Source of the DNA: a virus
Virus record (IMG/VR): IMGVR_UViG_3300032086_003258
Span: 1-29,809 of that record
Length of the DNA stretch: 29,809 nt
Strand: one strand, 5' to 3'
In this document: in pieces, positions 14,476 to 22,959 of the stretch
Layout: the number at the start of each line of letters is the position of its first letter
Position numbering within the stretch: the first letter of the stretch is position 1
The notes under the pieces: model-generated
Seen by the model: the letters and a program-made list of their open reading frames with translations, nothing else
Told to the model about the DNA's origin: nothing
The model's database searches: none
Made by a program: the position numbers and the translations under genes

Positions 14476-14735
14476 TAAACTGGCTCCCATCTAGGCTCAA
14501 CGTCTGGATCGAGCGAAACCGTATCTTCTGGAAATGTGTCAACATCGCCCGACCATAACCAAGCCGATTCTTCTACGTTGTCATGGTAAATCAAAAATAT
14601 TCGTTTAACGTCATCGCTGCGACTGATCGCCTGCACGCATCGAATTGTACCGACAACCTGAATAATAACGATGCCGCCGATGTCGACTTCCTGCTCTAAC
14701 GGCAATGGCGTGTTGCATAAATAGCTTTTGCTCAT
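14475..14735 (-). CDS. small hypothetical protein in the tail-fibre operon
   Basis: The gene encodes 86 residues, coupled by TAATG overlaps to the genes on both sides. It has a beta-rich core (EVDIGGIVIIQVVGTIR) and an acidic, Trp-containing C-terminus. It is not recognised; an accessory virion or fibre-assembly protein is plausible from context. Confidence 0.62.
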   Translation of the reverse strand: MSKSYLCNTPLPLEQEVDIGGIVIIQVVGTIRCVQAISRSDDVKRIFLIYHDNVEESAWLWSGDVDTFPEDTVSLDPDVEPRWEPV

Positions 14736-14944
14736 TAGCCGTGTATCCTTTTTAGTTGCTCGTGTAGCTTTTCGGTCGCCTGAAAAATCTCAATTTCCTG
14801 CAACGGCTTTTTGTCTGGTAGATTTTCGACCGCATCGGCCAACGCTTCAACGATCGAAACCATGCGATTGATTCGGTCAACTTTATCTTGCCCGGTGCCG
14901 ATGCGTTTACGCCTGCGCCTGGCTGCTTTCTTTTTGCTCGCCAT
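14735..14944 (-). CDS. small basic coiled-coil protein
   Basis: The gene encodes 69 residues with a highly basic N-terminus (KKKAARRRRKR) followed by an amphipathic helical region with heptad-like spacing. It is coupled by TAATG overlaps to both neighbours. The basic start suggests nucleic acid or membrane contact. Function unknown. Confidence 0.6.
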   Translation of the reverse strand: MASKKKAARRRRKRIGTGQDKVDRINRMVSIVEALADAVENLPDKKPLQEIEIFQATEKLHEQLKRIHG

Positions 14945-16605
14945 TAGTTGCCCTTCTTAACTTTGATCGTCAATGTAACTTCTGTGACCGTACTCGCCGA
15001 ATCGACCTCGAACCCTAACACGTCACCGGCTGCAATGCTTGTTGTCCAACCGGTCAACGTTTCATCCTGCGAACGCTGTGCGCTTGATAATGTCGCCGGG
15101 CTGCTTCCGGTAATGCTGTTTGCGTTGGTTGGTATTGCATCGGCGGCTTTCCATATATCAATTACGATCGACCCGCTTTGATCCGCTGCGACTTCTACTG
15201 ATTCAATCTCGCCGCTGTAAGGTACGGTCGGAAACTTACCCAACGCACCGGCAGTAATTGCACTGCCCGCGCCGTCAATGGTCAACGTGATTGCAGTTAA
15301 TGCCGCTTGCGAACTGTCAACGTTGTGGCGAACCAGGTGCGCGGTCAATCGCCTTACATCGTTCGAGGTGCCGTCATGCGCTTCGGCTTCGCTCATTACC
15401 GCGACCTGATTGTTGTATGCCGTCTCGATTTCGGCATCGGTCGGGTTGACTTCTGCGCCTGCCTCGATCCCGTCCAACTTGCTGCCATCCGTTGCAACGT
15501 CCCGGCCATCAACTGTACCGCTTACACCAATATTGCCCGTTACGTCTAACGCTTCGCTCGGTGTAGAATTAAGAATCCCGACTTTATCCGCGCTCGCGTC
15601 CATGTGTAAAACGCTGTTTTGCGTATCGCCATCAAGTATAAAATCCCAATCCTGATTCATCGGATTGTGCGTCACGGCTGCATCGTAAATGTAAAACCGC
15701 TTTGTTCCTGCCGGGTTAATCATTAGATCGGCCCCGGAAAACACGCCATCATCTAAAAACAAAGAACCCAGATCAACCGCGCCGGCATCGATCGTACCGG
15801 ATGCAGTAAGCCCTGCAACGCCTGTTAGGTTGTTTGAATCGTCGCAGGTGATGCCGCTGGCCTGCACGCCCTTCGCGCCGCCATCGCCTTTTACAATCGC
15901 ATTGTCGGCAATATTACTCGCCGCTGATACGTCACCGCCGCCGGCAATTGTGTCCCAGGTGACGCCTTCCGGGTCGGTGCTGTCTGCTTTTAAAAATTGC
16001 CCATCCGATCCAACCGGCAACCGCACGAAATCAGATCCATCGTAAACCAACAAATCGCCCAACGTTGTACCGGTCGAATCCTGTATGTACCGCGCATCCG
16101 ATTCGGTTTTTGTGTAATAACCTGGCGTTACCGTCGGGTTGGCAGGTGCATCGCCTATGCTCGACCACCGCACGTCGACCGGTTCGGCCAATGTCGTCAG
16201 GATCTCGCCACCGGTCGCAGTCAATTCGATTTCCAACCATGCTTCGCGGTATTCGTAATCCTGTAAGAAATCATCAAGATTGCTTGTGCTCAAATTGATC
16301 TCGAAATAGGCGGCCCCGGCTGATCCGTCGGTGATCGTCCAGGATTCGGTCAATGCCAGAAACGGTTCGGTGGCTGACTGCTCAAACCGCTCTTTTATGC
16401 CGGCGGTAAGGGTCGTTCCTGCCGGGATCGAGTACGTCGAAAAGCTGCCGTCGCCATAATCCTGCTCAACACATGACAACGTAAATCGGATTGTATCGCC
16501 TAAAAACAAGCGCAGCTTTTTGGCCGAAATTGCTTTGCCGTCGTCATCAACAAAAATGCCGTTTGTCGTATCCAATCCGATCTGATAATTGCGTAGTGCG
16601 CTCAT
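14944..16605 (-). CDS. tail fibre / receptor-binding protein
   Basis: The 553-residue protein has an N-terminal beta-rich domain resembling baseplate or fibre attachment regions, then a middle marked by GYYTKTESDARYI (about 162-174) and DGRDVATDGSKLDGIEAG, both common in modular phage tail fibres. Gly/Ala/Thr-rich repeat-like segments follow, and the C-terminal quarter is a separate beta-rich tip domain. It is encoded immediately downstream of a conserved promoter-like element (16612-16638). The TAAAGG of that element also serves as its ribosome binding site. Host binding is inferred. Confidence 0.78.
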   Translation of the reverse strand: MSALRNYQIGLDTTNGIFVDDDGKAISAKKLRLFLGDTIRFTLSCVEQDYGDGSFSTYSIPAGTTLTAGIKERFEQSATEPFLALTESWTITDGSAGAAYFEINLSTSNLDDFLQDYEYREAWLEIELTATGGEILTTLAEPVDVRWSSIGDAPANPTVTPGYYTKTESDARYIQDSTGTTLGDLLVYDGSDFVRLPVGSDGQFLKADSTDPEGVTWDTIAGGGDVSAASNIADNAIVKGDGGAKGVQASGITCDDSNNLTGVAGLTASGTIDAGAVDLGSLFLDDGVFSGADLMINPAGTKRFYIYDAAVTHNPMNQDWDFILDGDTQNSVLHMDASADKVGILNSTPSEALDVTGNIGVSGTVDGRDVATDGSKLDGIEAGAEVNPTDAEIETAYNNQVAVMSEAEAHDGTSNDVRRLTAHLVRHNVDSSQAALTAITLTIDGAGSAITAGALGKFPTVPYSGEIESVEVAADQSGSIVIDIWKAADAIPTNANSITGSSPATLSSAQRSQDETLTGWTTSIAAGDVLGFEVDSASTVTEVTLTIKVKKGN

Positions 16606-16611
16606 TGAAAA

Positions 16612-16638
16612 CCTTTATTAAAGCGCGATTTGTCCGCT
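16612..16638 (-). promoter_or_regulatory. conserved promoter-like element, copy 4 (before tail fibre)
   Basis: AGCGGACAAA (complement of 16629-16638), 11 bases, then TAAAGG (16612-16617). The 10-mer is identical at four structural-gene gaps and the spacing to the TATA-like hexamer is constant. Confidence 0.6.
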
Positions 16639-16645
16639 GTTTCGA

Positions 16646-17776
16646 TCAACTCGGTGCAGTAAAGTTTTTGCGGAATACTATAAATCCGTCAACTTGGTAA
16701 GAATACGTTCCGTCTGAATCGCTACAATCAATCGACAAATTCGCGCCCTGCGTTGGATCAACCGCATAATCACCATAATATGCGCTGGTATATGTTGCCG
16801 ATGCGTTTCCGGTCGTTGTTGTTATGTCGGTCATTGCGTTTTGTGTTTCGGCTGTATCAACAAAATCATCGCCACGATATACCACGAAATCACGCACATC
16901 AACATCGCTGCCAGTCGGTACGTCGGTAAATTCAAATTTACCGCGCACACGGTTGCCAGTCCATGTATGCGCTCCCGCTGGCGTTTCTTTTATCACGGTC
17001 GCACCAATCGAGCTACTGAATACGCCTGTACTCCATGTGCCAGGCCAGTTAGCTTGGAAACTTGCTAAAGTGGCTGCACACGTTGAACCGCTCAACGTTG
17101 TTGTTAGGTTTTTTTTATATCCTGAAACAATCGTACCACCTAATTGCGATAAAGCCCCGTTGTTTTGTATAACGCCATAAAACGCACAACTTTCCAGCAC
17201 TTTGCAAACCGCCCAAATCTGATTGACTATCGTTGCATCGATGCAATCGCGGGTTGCTTGCAATCCAAATGTTTGATCTAATACCTGCAACGGCCCGCGC
17301 TCGCCTGACGGTTTCCGGGTAAAAGGAATATTTGTACTATCAAATCCGTGCCAATTTGTACTATCAAGATCCTGCCCGGTAATGCCTGCCGCGCTTAATT
17401 CGGCATTTGCTAAACTGCACAAACGAGCAAACTTAGCTGTAGTTCCTTCATCGGCACGATATAAATGCACGTTTTCCATGCCCCTGCGGTTTACGTTAAA
17501 AAAGTCAGGAGTTATGCGGCCCGCTGTTATCAAATTCCAATCGACGCACTCCTGCACAATTAAACTTAGGCGATTCTGCAAGCCGTTCCAGAATGTTGGT
17601 AGATTCCAACAATCACCGGCGACCATCAATGGAAGATCGGCGGTCGTTCCGGTCGTCCCTGTTTCAAATTTCGTTCGCAGGTTATACCATGCCGTCAAAT
17701 CATTGACGTAATTCACCAACGCATTGTAATCGTCCAAATCGTTTAAACAGTCGGCGTCTGTTTTAGGAAAGGCCAT
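16646..17776 (-). CDS. putative tail structural protein
   Basis: The 376-residue protein has no membrane segment or signal. The N-terminal two thirds are mixed, with many aromatic residues; the C-terminal third is Thr/Ser/Gly-rich and beta-stranded (VRGKFEFTDV, VVYRGDDFVD, YQVDGFIVFRK). It is encoded between the tape measure and fibre genes, the usual place for distal tail or baseplate components. I do not recognise a family. The start ATG has only a weak upstream site and follows the previous stop closely. Confidence 0.65.
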   Translation of the reverse strand: MAFPKTDADCLNDLDDYNALVNYVNDLTAWYNLRTKFETGTTGTTADLPLMVAGDCWNLPTFWNGLQNRLSLIVQECVDWNLITAGRITPDFFNVNRRGMENVHLYRADEGTTAKFARLCSLANAELSAAGITGQDLDSTNWHGFDSTNIPFTRKPSGERGPLQVLDQTFGLQATRDCIDATIVNQIWAVCKVLESCAFYGVIQNNGALSQLGGTIVSGYKKNLTTTLSGSTCAATLASFQANWPGTWSTGVFSSSIGATVIKETPAGAHTWTGNRVRGKFEFTDVPTGSDVDVRDFVVYRGDDFVDTAETQNAMTDITTTTGNASATYTSAYYGDYAVDPTQGANLSIDCSDSDGTYSYQVDGFIVFRKNFTAPS

Positions 17777-17779
17777 TGT

Positions 17780-18250
17780 TTAAATCTTCGCTGGTATGCA
17801 ACCGTTGAACGGATATTCAAACACATAAACCAACGTCTGCCCGGTGTCGGCTGCATTGCGCACCAAATACTCATGAATCTGCGTGTATAGCACGTATCCA
17901 TCTGCCGGCCCTGATACGTCATTGGCTTCGATCGCTTGCCCTTCGCGGCCACCGTCGCCCGTGCTGATCACGCCCCAGTTATCGAGCGTATCGTCTGCCG
18001 GGTACAACTCGACGAAATCCCATTCATTATTGGCATTGTCCCAGGTCAACTTGCCCCAGAACGTCGTGTTCGTTTCGGTTAAACTGATCCGCGTACCGGC
18101 TGCCGTTTGCTGGCTCGATAATCCTGCGCCGGCGATCGCACGCGATGCAATGCACCAACGATAAAATCGCAGCATCCAAGGCAATATATCCTGCCCTGGC
18201 TTTGGTTCTTCCGGCGGTTGATTGCCTATGATCTGTTGGCTTGTTGGCAT
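17780..18250 (-). CDS. putative tail/baseplate protein
   Basis: The gene encodes 156 residues, coupled to the upstream gene by TAATG. It has a Pro-rich N-terminus (QPPEEPKPGQD), then a beta-rich region (FWGKLTWDNANNEWDFVEL). It is not recognised; position suggests a minor tail or baseplate component. Confidence 0.62.
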   Translation of the reverse strand: MPTSQQIIGNQPPEEPKPGQDILPWMLRFYRWCIASRAIAGAGLSSQQTAAGTRISLTETNTTFWGKLTWDNANNEWDFVELYPADDTLDNWGVISTGDGGREGQAIEANDVSGPADGYVLYTQIHEYLVRNAADTGQTLVYVFEYPFNGCIPAKI

Positions 18251-18927
18251 TATGTCGCGTTTGGATGCAAGTCTTCGTTCCAGGTGTCATCATTAAACTG
18301 CCACCGCCGATCAACCTTTGTAATTCCATCGCCCATTGATTCGGCAGTTATCGAAATCAAACACCATTTGTAATTGCTCGCGCCTGCGAGGTCGTATGCA
18401 GCCATCTGTGCGCCTGTGAACCGCTTGTTTACGTTTGTTGTGAGATTGGCTTGCGTCCAAGTCCAACTATCAACGTATTCGGTATGGGCGTATGTACTGC
18501 CGGCCACAAAAAACGTTTTCGCTCCGTCTTTGTAATCTGGATCGTTCGGGTCTAACCAACTGCCGCTAAAATTCGCGTTCTGTTCCAACGGATATTCGCT
18601 GACGCTCGAATCGGCCCGCTGCACTTCCGTTCCTGCCGCCGGAACGTCTTTAAACCTTGTTTGACTTGTTGCAACGTCCGGTAGTGCATAGGTCAAAACC
18701 GCTTCGCCCCGGTCTTTTTCCCAGGTTGTCTCGATGCTTTGTAGCTTTAACGCTGCGGTGCCAGGATGTGCATCGCCTCGGGTGTATGATGCAATAAATG
18801 TCGAGTAAGCGGCTTCGGTGCCGTTCCAGGTTTCCTTAATCACCGCCGCATCTGCGCCGCCGCCTTCGCCTTCGGTGATCGCGGTTTTTTTCTTAACCCA
18901 TGTACCTGTTCCAATTCGATCTGCCAT
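18250..18927 (-). CDS. putative distal tail protein
   Basis: The gene encodes 225 residues immediately after the tape measure gene, the usual location of distal tail proteins. It is beta-rich with many Trp and Tyr residues and ends with a KVDRRWQFNDDTWNEDLH segment. No family is recognised. The stop overlaps the next start (TAATG), indicating coupled translation. Confidence 0.62.
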   Translation of the reverse strand: MADRIGTGTWVKKKTAITEGEGGGADAAVIKETWNGTEAAYSTFIASYTRGDAHPGTAALKLQSIETTWEKDRGEAVLTYALPDVATSQTRFKDVPAAGTEVQRADSSVSEYPLEQNANFSGSWLDPNDPDYKDGAKTFFVAGSTYAHTEYVDSWTWTQANLTTNVNKRFTGAQMAAYDLAGASNYKWCLISITAESMGDGITKVDRRWQFNDDTWNEDLHPNAT

Positions 18928-18929
18928 GG

Positions 18930-19958
18930 CTAAAACGTCCCGGTTTCAATGTCGATGTTTTCGGTCGCATCCGCGCCGCGCTTTGTTTGCGTTTCAATGT
19001 CTTGCAATTTCTTCACTACTTTATCATTCGACGCATCTAGCTTCTGCAGGAATGCGGCGGCCATTGCATCTTGCGTCGGTGTCAATGGCTTCGGCTTTAC
19101 CTGTTGGAAAGCTGTTGTTTGCAATTCGCCTTTGCCGATTGCTCGCCGTTGTTTAAAAAATTCAATCATTGATTTTGTGGTAGCATCACCGCCGGTCATT
19201 TCGCGCCTCATTAATTCGTCAAATGTTTCCTGCGCTGCAACCGTTATTGCGCCTAATTCTTCAAACGGTCGCGCAATAGCAAGTAGTACATTAGCCGCAA
19301 ACGATTTTGCTCCGGTAGACATTTCCGACAATGTGCGATTAATGCCTGAAGCCTTTTCAATAAATTCTTCATCGATAATACCGCCGGCTTTTCGTACCTG
19401 CTCAATAAATGCCGGTAAACCTATATTAGCGATCGTCATTAAAACCGTATTGACTTCGCGCAAATTGCGGCTCCCTAATATCTTTGACGCCTCGCTGAAA
19501 TTCTTTGTTTCCTTCAAACCCTTTGCGAATTTGTCGAACAACTCCGGCAATGTGTCCTGGTTCAAATCTTCGATCGAAATGCCCAACGCCTTAAAACTTG
19601 CGATCGCTGCCGCATTGCCCTGTCTTGCCGCGTCTACTTTCAATCGTAATTCGCTGAACGTATTAATTGCCGCATTGATCGTGCCGCCGCCTATTTCGAC
19701 CTCGCGCAAAAAAGCCTGGTACAGATCGGTTGATTGCCCGACCTTCGCCGCTGCGTTGCCGATGTCTTCGGCTTCATTGATCAAACCGCGTAACCCTGCG
19801 CTTAATGCCCCAACGCTAAACGCTGCACCAATCTGCCCTTGCATGCTTCGCAGTCCCTTGCGTAGCTTGCTGGTTTGCTTCTCAACGTCCTGGATGCCTT
19901 GCTTGGCACCCTTGGTATCAAAATCGATCCCGCCTTTAATTAATGCTCTAAACGCCAT
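18930..19958 (-). CDS. short tail tape measure protein
   Basis: The 342-residue, largely alpha-helical, Ala/Lys-rich protein starts with a pattern usual for tape measures (ALIKGGIDFDTKGAKQGIQD, then coiled segments and a short hydrophobic GAAFSVGALSAGL). It lies directly downstream of the tail-assembly protein, overlapping it by 11 bases, which is the standard gene order. Tape measure length sets tail length; at this size the tail would be short for a siphovirus. Its identity rests on composition and gene order. Confidence 0.72.
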   Translation of the reverse strand: MAFRALIKGGIDFDTKGAKQGIQDVEKQTSKLRKGLRSMQGQIGAAFSVGALSAGLRGLINEAEDIGNAAAKVGQSTDLYQAFLREVEIGGGTINAAINTFSELRLKVDAARQGNAAAIASFKALGISIEDLNQDTLPELFDKFAKGLKETKNFSEASKILGSRNLREVNTVLMTIANIGLPAFIEQVRKAGGIIDEEFIEKASGINRTLSEMSTGAKSFAANVLLAIARPFEELGAITVAAQETFDELMRREMTGGDATTKSMIEFFKQRRAIGKGELQTTAFQQVKPKPLTPTQDAMAAAFLQKLDASNDKVVKKLQDIETQTKRGADATENIDIETGTF

Positions 19959-20571
19959 TGTCGAACCTCTCTAGCATATCCGGTGCAAATCGCTTGTACA
20001 AGTCGGTAAATACTTCCGGTGTGATTGCCGCCTCGTTTTCGGTTTTCAATGTATCATCGCCATTAATTGCGCCTTCAACCGTAGCAAATACCAACGCATG
20101 CCGCACCGGTGTATCCATCGCCCCGATCAATGCCTGCGGCGTCAATTGCTTACCCATCAAACGCCAGGCCAGACCCAGTATGCCCGGTGCACGAAATTCG
20201 CCGCGATCGTTGTCGTTCCATCTCGCCGGCCCTTGGCAATGAAAACTGATGTACTGCTCAAATTTGCTGAACTCTATATCAAATCTGGTGCGAGCAAATC
20301 GTTGCTTTATGCCCCAAATGAACGCCTGGCGGTGCAATGATTTTGGCAGACCATCAACAATGTATTTTTGCAGGTCGGCCCATTTTTGCCGGCAGACCCA
20401 AACCGCAAACACCAAATCATTGAGGCCAATTTCGCCGCCTTTGTAGCCCGTTGCAAATGGACTCTCCGCGCACTCTAAAACCCAAACATGGCCCAGCGTC
20501 AACGGTCGCAGGTTGACACCTAAAACGCGCTCGGTCTGAATAAAGAAAGCATCGCGGTAGAAGTCCTGCAC
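19948..20571 (-). CDS. putative tail assembly chaperone
   Basis: The gene encodes 207 residues from a GTG start, between the tail tube and tape measure genes, the position of tail assembly chaperones. It is helical with many aromatic residues (GHVWVLECAESPF, WAWR-like segments). I see no clear slippery site or longer frameshifted product. Family assignment is from synteny only. Confidence 0.6.
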   Translation of the reverse strand: MQDFYRDAFFIQTERVLGVNLRPLTLGHVWVLECAESPFATGYKGGEIGLNDLVFAVWVCRQKWADLQKYIVDGLPKSLHRQAFIWGIKQRFARTRFDIEFSKFEQYISFHCQGPARWNDNDRGEFRAPGILGLAWRLMGKQLTPQALIGAMDTPVRHALVFATVEGAINGDDTLKTENEAAITPEVFTDLYKRFAPDMLERFDNGV

Positions 20572-20580
20572 GACATTACT

Positions 20581-21057
20581 TTACGAGGTGGCATCAATTG
20601 CGGTTGTCATGCCGTCCTTGCGCTGCAATGTCAGGCTGATCCGGCTCGGCTCGCCCTGCGTGACAGTAAATGATTTGCTTGCGCTGGTAGCAATGTATTT
20701 GACCCAGTCGGAGTTATTGTGGCTGACTTCAACCAGTTGACCCATGTTTACGCGCACATTGTAGGCAATTGTCTGATCGCCTACGCCCGGCGTGCCCGGA
20801 ATGCTAATGATGCCGTTGACCGTTATTTCATGGCCTTTCCCGCTAACGATCGCGCTGGTTGGATCGCCGTTTTCGTCGAGGTTTTCTGCGATCTCGCCCA
20901 ATGAATTGTCGCCGCTGTCCTGCACCACAACCGCCAGGTAAGTATTCGTTCCGGCGTCCCAGATTCCATCCGCGCCCCAACTGCCGTCAGTCCAACGAAG
21001 ATATTTAGCCGGCCCTAAGCCGATGTCGTGTATTTGTCCTATTTGATCTGCTGCCAT
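20581..21057 (-). CDS. major tail tube-like protein
   Basis: The 158-residue beta-rich protein (ITVNGIISIPGTPGVGDQTI, YNVRVNMGQLVEVSHN, SRISLTLQRKDG) is encoded right before the chaperone and tape measure genes, fitting the major tail protein of long-tailed phages. It has its own promoter-like element upstream (21073-21099), as expected for a highly expressed structural gene. Assigned by context, size and strand pattern. Confidence 0.65.
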   Translation of the reverse strand: MAADQIGQIHDIGLGPAKYLRWTDGSWGADGIWDAGTNTYLAVVVQDSGDNSLGEIAENLDENGDPTSAIVSGKGHEITVNGIISIPGTPGVGDQTIAYNVRVNMGQLVEVSHNNSDWVKYIATSASKSFTVTQGEPSRISLTLQRKDGMTTAIDATS

Positions 21058-21072
21058 TTTTAAAACCTCAAT

Positions 21073-21099
21073 TCTATATTATACTGCATTTTGTCCGCT
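21073..21099 (-). promoter_or_regulatory. conserved promoter-like element, copy 3 (before tail tube)
   Basis: AGCGGACAAA (complement of 21090-21099), 11 bases, then TATAGA (21073-21078). A TATAAT also overlaps the spacer. It begins in the stop codon of the previous gene and serves the tail tube gene. Confidence 0.6.
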
Positions 21100-21559
21100 A
21101 TGCCGGGTCGCTCGGCATACATAAAAGCGCACCGTTTAAACTACTGATCCGAAATTCGCCGCTATCATCGTCGTCAACTTCGCTTGCAACCGTCAATGGA
21201 TCCCATCCGATTGCATAAAAATCGCCAATATCTTCCGCATTCATCAAACCCGGCCAATCATCCATGCATCCAACCAATTCATCGCGCACCTTTGCGACCA
21301 TGGTATTATGATCGGCTGTTGTCGTTTGCGGTATTGCGCTTTTGATAATCACCACCAAATCGACCAAATAGTTGCCGGTGCGATCCGGGCTGACGGCTGC
21401 ACTAAATGCGCCTACGCTAATATATGGATACGAAATGGATCCATCGTCGTACAAATTATACACATTGAATCCGGTTAAATCCGATGCAAGCGCTGTTTCT
21501 AATGCCGATTTGCATGCCTCAGATGCCTTTTCTTCAATCAAATGGTATGGTGCTGGCAT
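21098..21559 (-). CDS. putative tail terminator/completion protein
   Basis: The gene encodes 153 residues located between the neck proteins and the tail tube, where tail terminators lie. It has an N-terminal helix followed by strands (VDLVVIIKSA, GEFRISSLNG). No family motif is evident, so the name is from gene order. Confidence 0.6.
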   Translation of the reverse strand: MPAPYHLIEEKASEACKSALETALASDLTGFNVYNLYDDGSISYPYISVGAFSAAVSPDRTGNYLVDLVVIIKSAIPQTTTADHNTMVAKVRDELVGCMDDWPGLMNAEDIGDFYAIGWDPLTVASEVDDDDSGEFRISSLNGALLCMPSDPA

Positions 21560-21566
21560 AATCTTA

Positions 21567-22208
21567 TCACTTTACGCTGATTTTTCGGCTGTTCTCGCGG
21601 TTCTTTCGATCGATGTATTTAATCATATCGCGCCGAACGGTTTCTTTGCCCTGGTTCAATGCTCGTTGCTGAATCGCCTGCTTTTGCTTTTCGTCGATTC
21701 CATTTGTTGCACCGCTCGATAGATCAAACTGCGTGCGTATCATTTTTGGATGCGCCTGCAAAACAACGGCCTTTGTCTGCTTGTGTCGATCGCGTCTATT
21801 CGAACTCGGTGCTTTACCGGCTCGAAATTCGCCGCTGTCGATGAATTTGTTTTTGCCTTTAACAAATGAACTTTGCAGATAACCAACGCTTGCAAGTCGG
21901 CGTTTTAATGCTTTGACCGCTTCGGCCCAATCGCTCGAATCGTCGATCTGCCCCGGTCCCATGCCTTGCCCGCGATCCCATGCACCGCGCCCGTATTTCT
22001 TGTTTAGATACCAGGTTATAAAACGCGGGTTTTCGATCGTTCGTTTGATTGTCTCGCGCCGTGCTTTTGGAATGTGCCGAATCGATCGCCATAACCAGTC
22101 ACGGCTTTTGTCATTGCAAACCTGCGCCGCGTCTTTATTCGTCCAGGCCAAATATTGCCCCATTGCCCGGTCGAATTCTTTCGTATCCAAATAAGCTTTG
22201 CTGCTCAT
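21567..22208 (-). CDS. putative minor tail/neck protein
   Basis: The gene encodes 213 residues starting at an ATG that overlaps the upstream stop (ATGA); a start four codons earlier is possible. The protein is basic, with many Arg/Lys and a helical C-terminus. Position after the head-closure candidate resembles HK97 gp10-type neck or minor tail proteins. I see no diagnostic motif. Confidence 0.6.
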   Translation of the reverse strand: MSSKAYLDTKEFDRAMGQYLAWTNKDAAQVCNDKSRDWLWRSIRHIPKARRETIKRTIENPRFITWYLNKKYGRGAWDRGQGMGPGQIDDSSDWAEAVKALKRRLASVGYLQSSFVKGKNKFIDSGEFRAGKAPSSNRRDRHKQTKAVVLQAHPKMIRTQFDLSSGATNGIDEKQKQAIQQRALNQGKETVRRDMIKYIDRKNRENSRKISVK

Positions 22209-22519
22209 CGCTTCACACAAGCTATATCACGGCAAACGCCTAAACCGTCATCTATTATCTCGCTGATCCGATACGTCACCGAATCAAACACCAACGAATC
22301 GCCCAACGCTGGCAACGATCCGGTATAATCCGCATCGAGTACAGTAATGCGTAGGTCGGCGTCTGCCTCGAATCCGAACTCGGTGGCATCTCTGGCATCG
22401 CGCGGAAATTCTGCAACGCACCTTTTCGCCGCGCCGCCATCGATCGCGCACGTTTGCGCCAAGTCGGTCATCACGCCAATTAAATCGGCTTTACGCATTG
22501 CGTTGCTATCTGCTGCCAT
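22205..22519 (-). CDS. putative head closure protein
   Basis: The gene encodes 104 residues. A helical N-terminus is followed by a beta-rich part (LRITVLDADYTGSLPALGD and VTYRISEIIDDGLG) typical of small head-closure or stopper proteins, which connect portal and tail. It is the first gene after an intrinsic terminator, and overlaps the next gene by 4 bases. Family is inferred. Confidence 0.6.
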   Translation of the reverse strand: MAADSNAMRKADLIGVMTDLAQTCAIDGGAAKRCVAEFPRDARDATEFGFEADADLRITVLDADYTGSLPALGDSLVFDSVTYRISEIIDDGLGVCRDIACVKR

Positions 22520-22532
22520 CGTTTATTCCTAT

Positions 22533-22561
22533 AAAAAAACCTGCCAAGCGAACCTGGCAGG
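22533..22561 (-). terminator. rho-independent terminator after the capsid genes
   Basis: On the minus strand, CCTGCCA and TGGCAGG form a perfect 7-bp stem with an 8-base loop, followed by seven T residues. It lies between the small protein gene downstream of the capsid and the head-closure gene. It would limit read-through from the abundant capsid message into the tail genes. Confidence 0.8.
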
Positions 22562-22591
22562 CTGCGAGCAAAACCCGCCGGAGATAGATTT

Positions 22592-22897
22592 TTAGTCGTC
22601 GATTAAATCGACGTGTTTAGTATCGTTATTGTTCGCCGGCGTGCTGCCTTTTAATTTGCTTGCCGTCCTGTTCGGCTTAAATGATTTGCCTAGACCGTGC
22701 TTGTCGATAATTTGTATTTCGTCAACGTTCGGGCCTTTGCCGGCGATCGTTGCGGCTACGATGTCATCAAACTTTGCCCGTGCTTCAACTGGTGATGCGA
22801 AACCGTCCGCTGATACCTTGCCGCCTTTGATCGTAACAAGTACCGCCGGCTTTACTTTGCCGGCTGCTGCTGCTGCTGTCTTTTTTTTCGTTGCCAT
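22592..22897 (-). CDS. small Lys/Ala-rich protein downstream of capsid
   Basis: The 101-residue protein has a MATKKKTAAAAAGK start, the Ala run encoded by a GCAGCA-type repeat, then LVTIKGGKVSADGF and a C-terminal basic segment ending in an acidic tail. It is encoded just after the major capsid gene and before the terminator, a usual position for decoration or head-completion proteins. Not recognised. Confidence 0.62.
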   Translation of the reverse strand: MATKKKTAAAAAGKVKPAVLVTIKGGKVSADGFASPVEARAKFDDIVAATIAGKGPNVDEIQIIDKHGLGKSFKPNRTASKLKGSTPANNNDTKHVDLIDD

Positions 22898-22913
22898 AAT
22901 AATGATCCTGATA

Positions 22914-22941
22914 CCGCCGGCAGTTATTACACCGCCGGCGG
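22914..22941. other. GC-rich hairpin after the capsid gene
   Basis: CCGCCGG (22914-22920) pairs with CCGGCGG (22935-22941) around a 14-base loop. There is no T-run, so it is not a normal terminator; it might stabilise the capsid mRNA 3' end or slow read-through. Confidence 0.4.
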
Positions 22942-22959
22942 CATCATGTCAATCATTGC

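Noticed and set aside
18949-19974. Long plus-strand frame of 341 codons opposite the tape measure gene
   Set aside because: It is the antisense shadow of the tape measure gene; its composition (Ser/Ala/Asn-rich) reflects the complementary strand and it lacks a ribosome binding site.
22863-22878. CTG trinucleotide repeat as regulatory microsatellite
   Set aside because: It encodes the Ala run at the start of a small protein and is short; no sign of phase variation.
22914-22941. Intrinsic terminator right after the capsid gene
   Set aside because: The hairpin is GC-rich but has no following T-run on either strand, and a much better terminator lies at 22533-22561.
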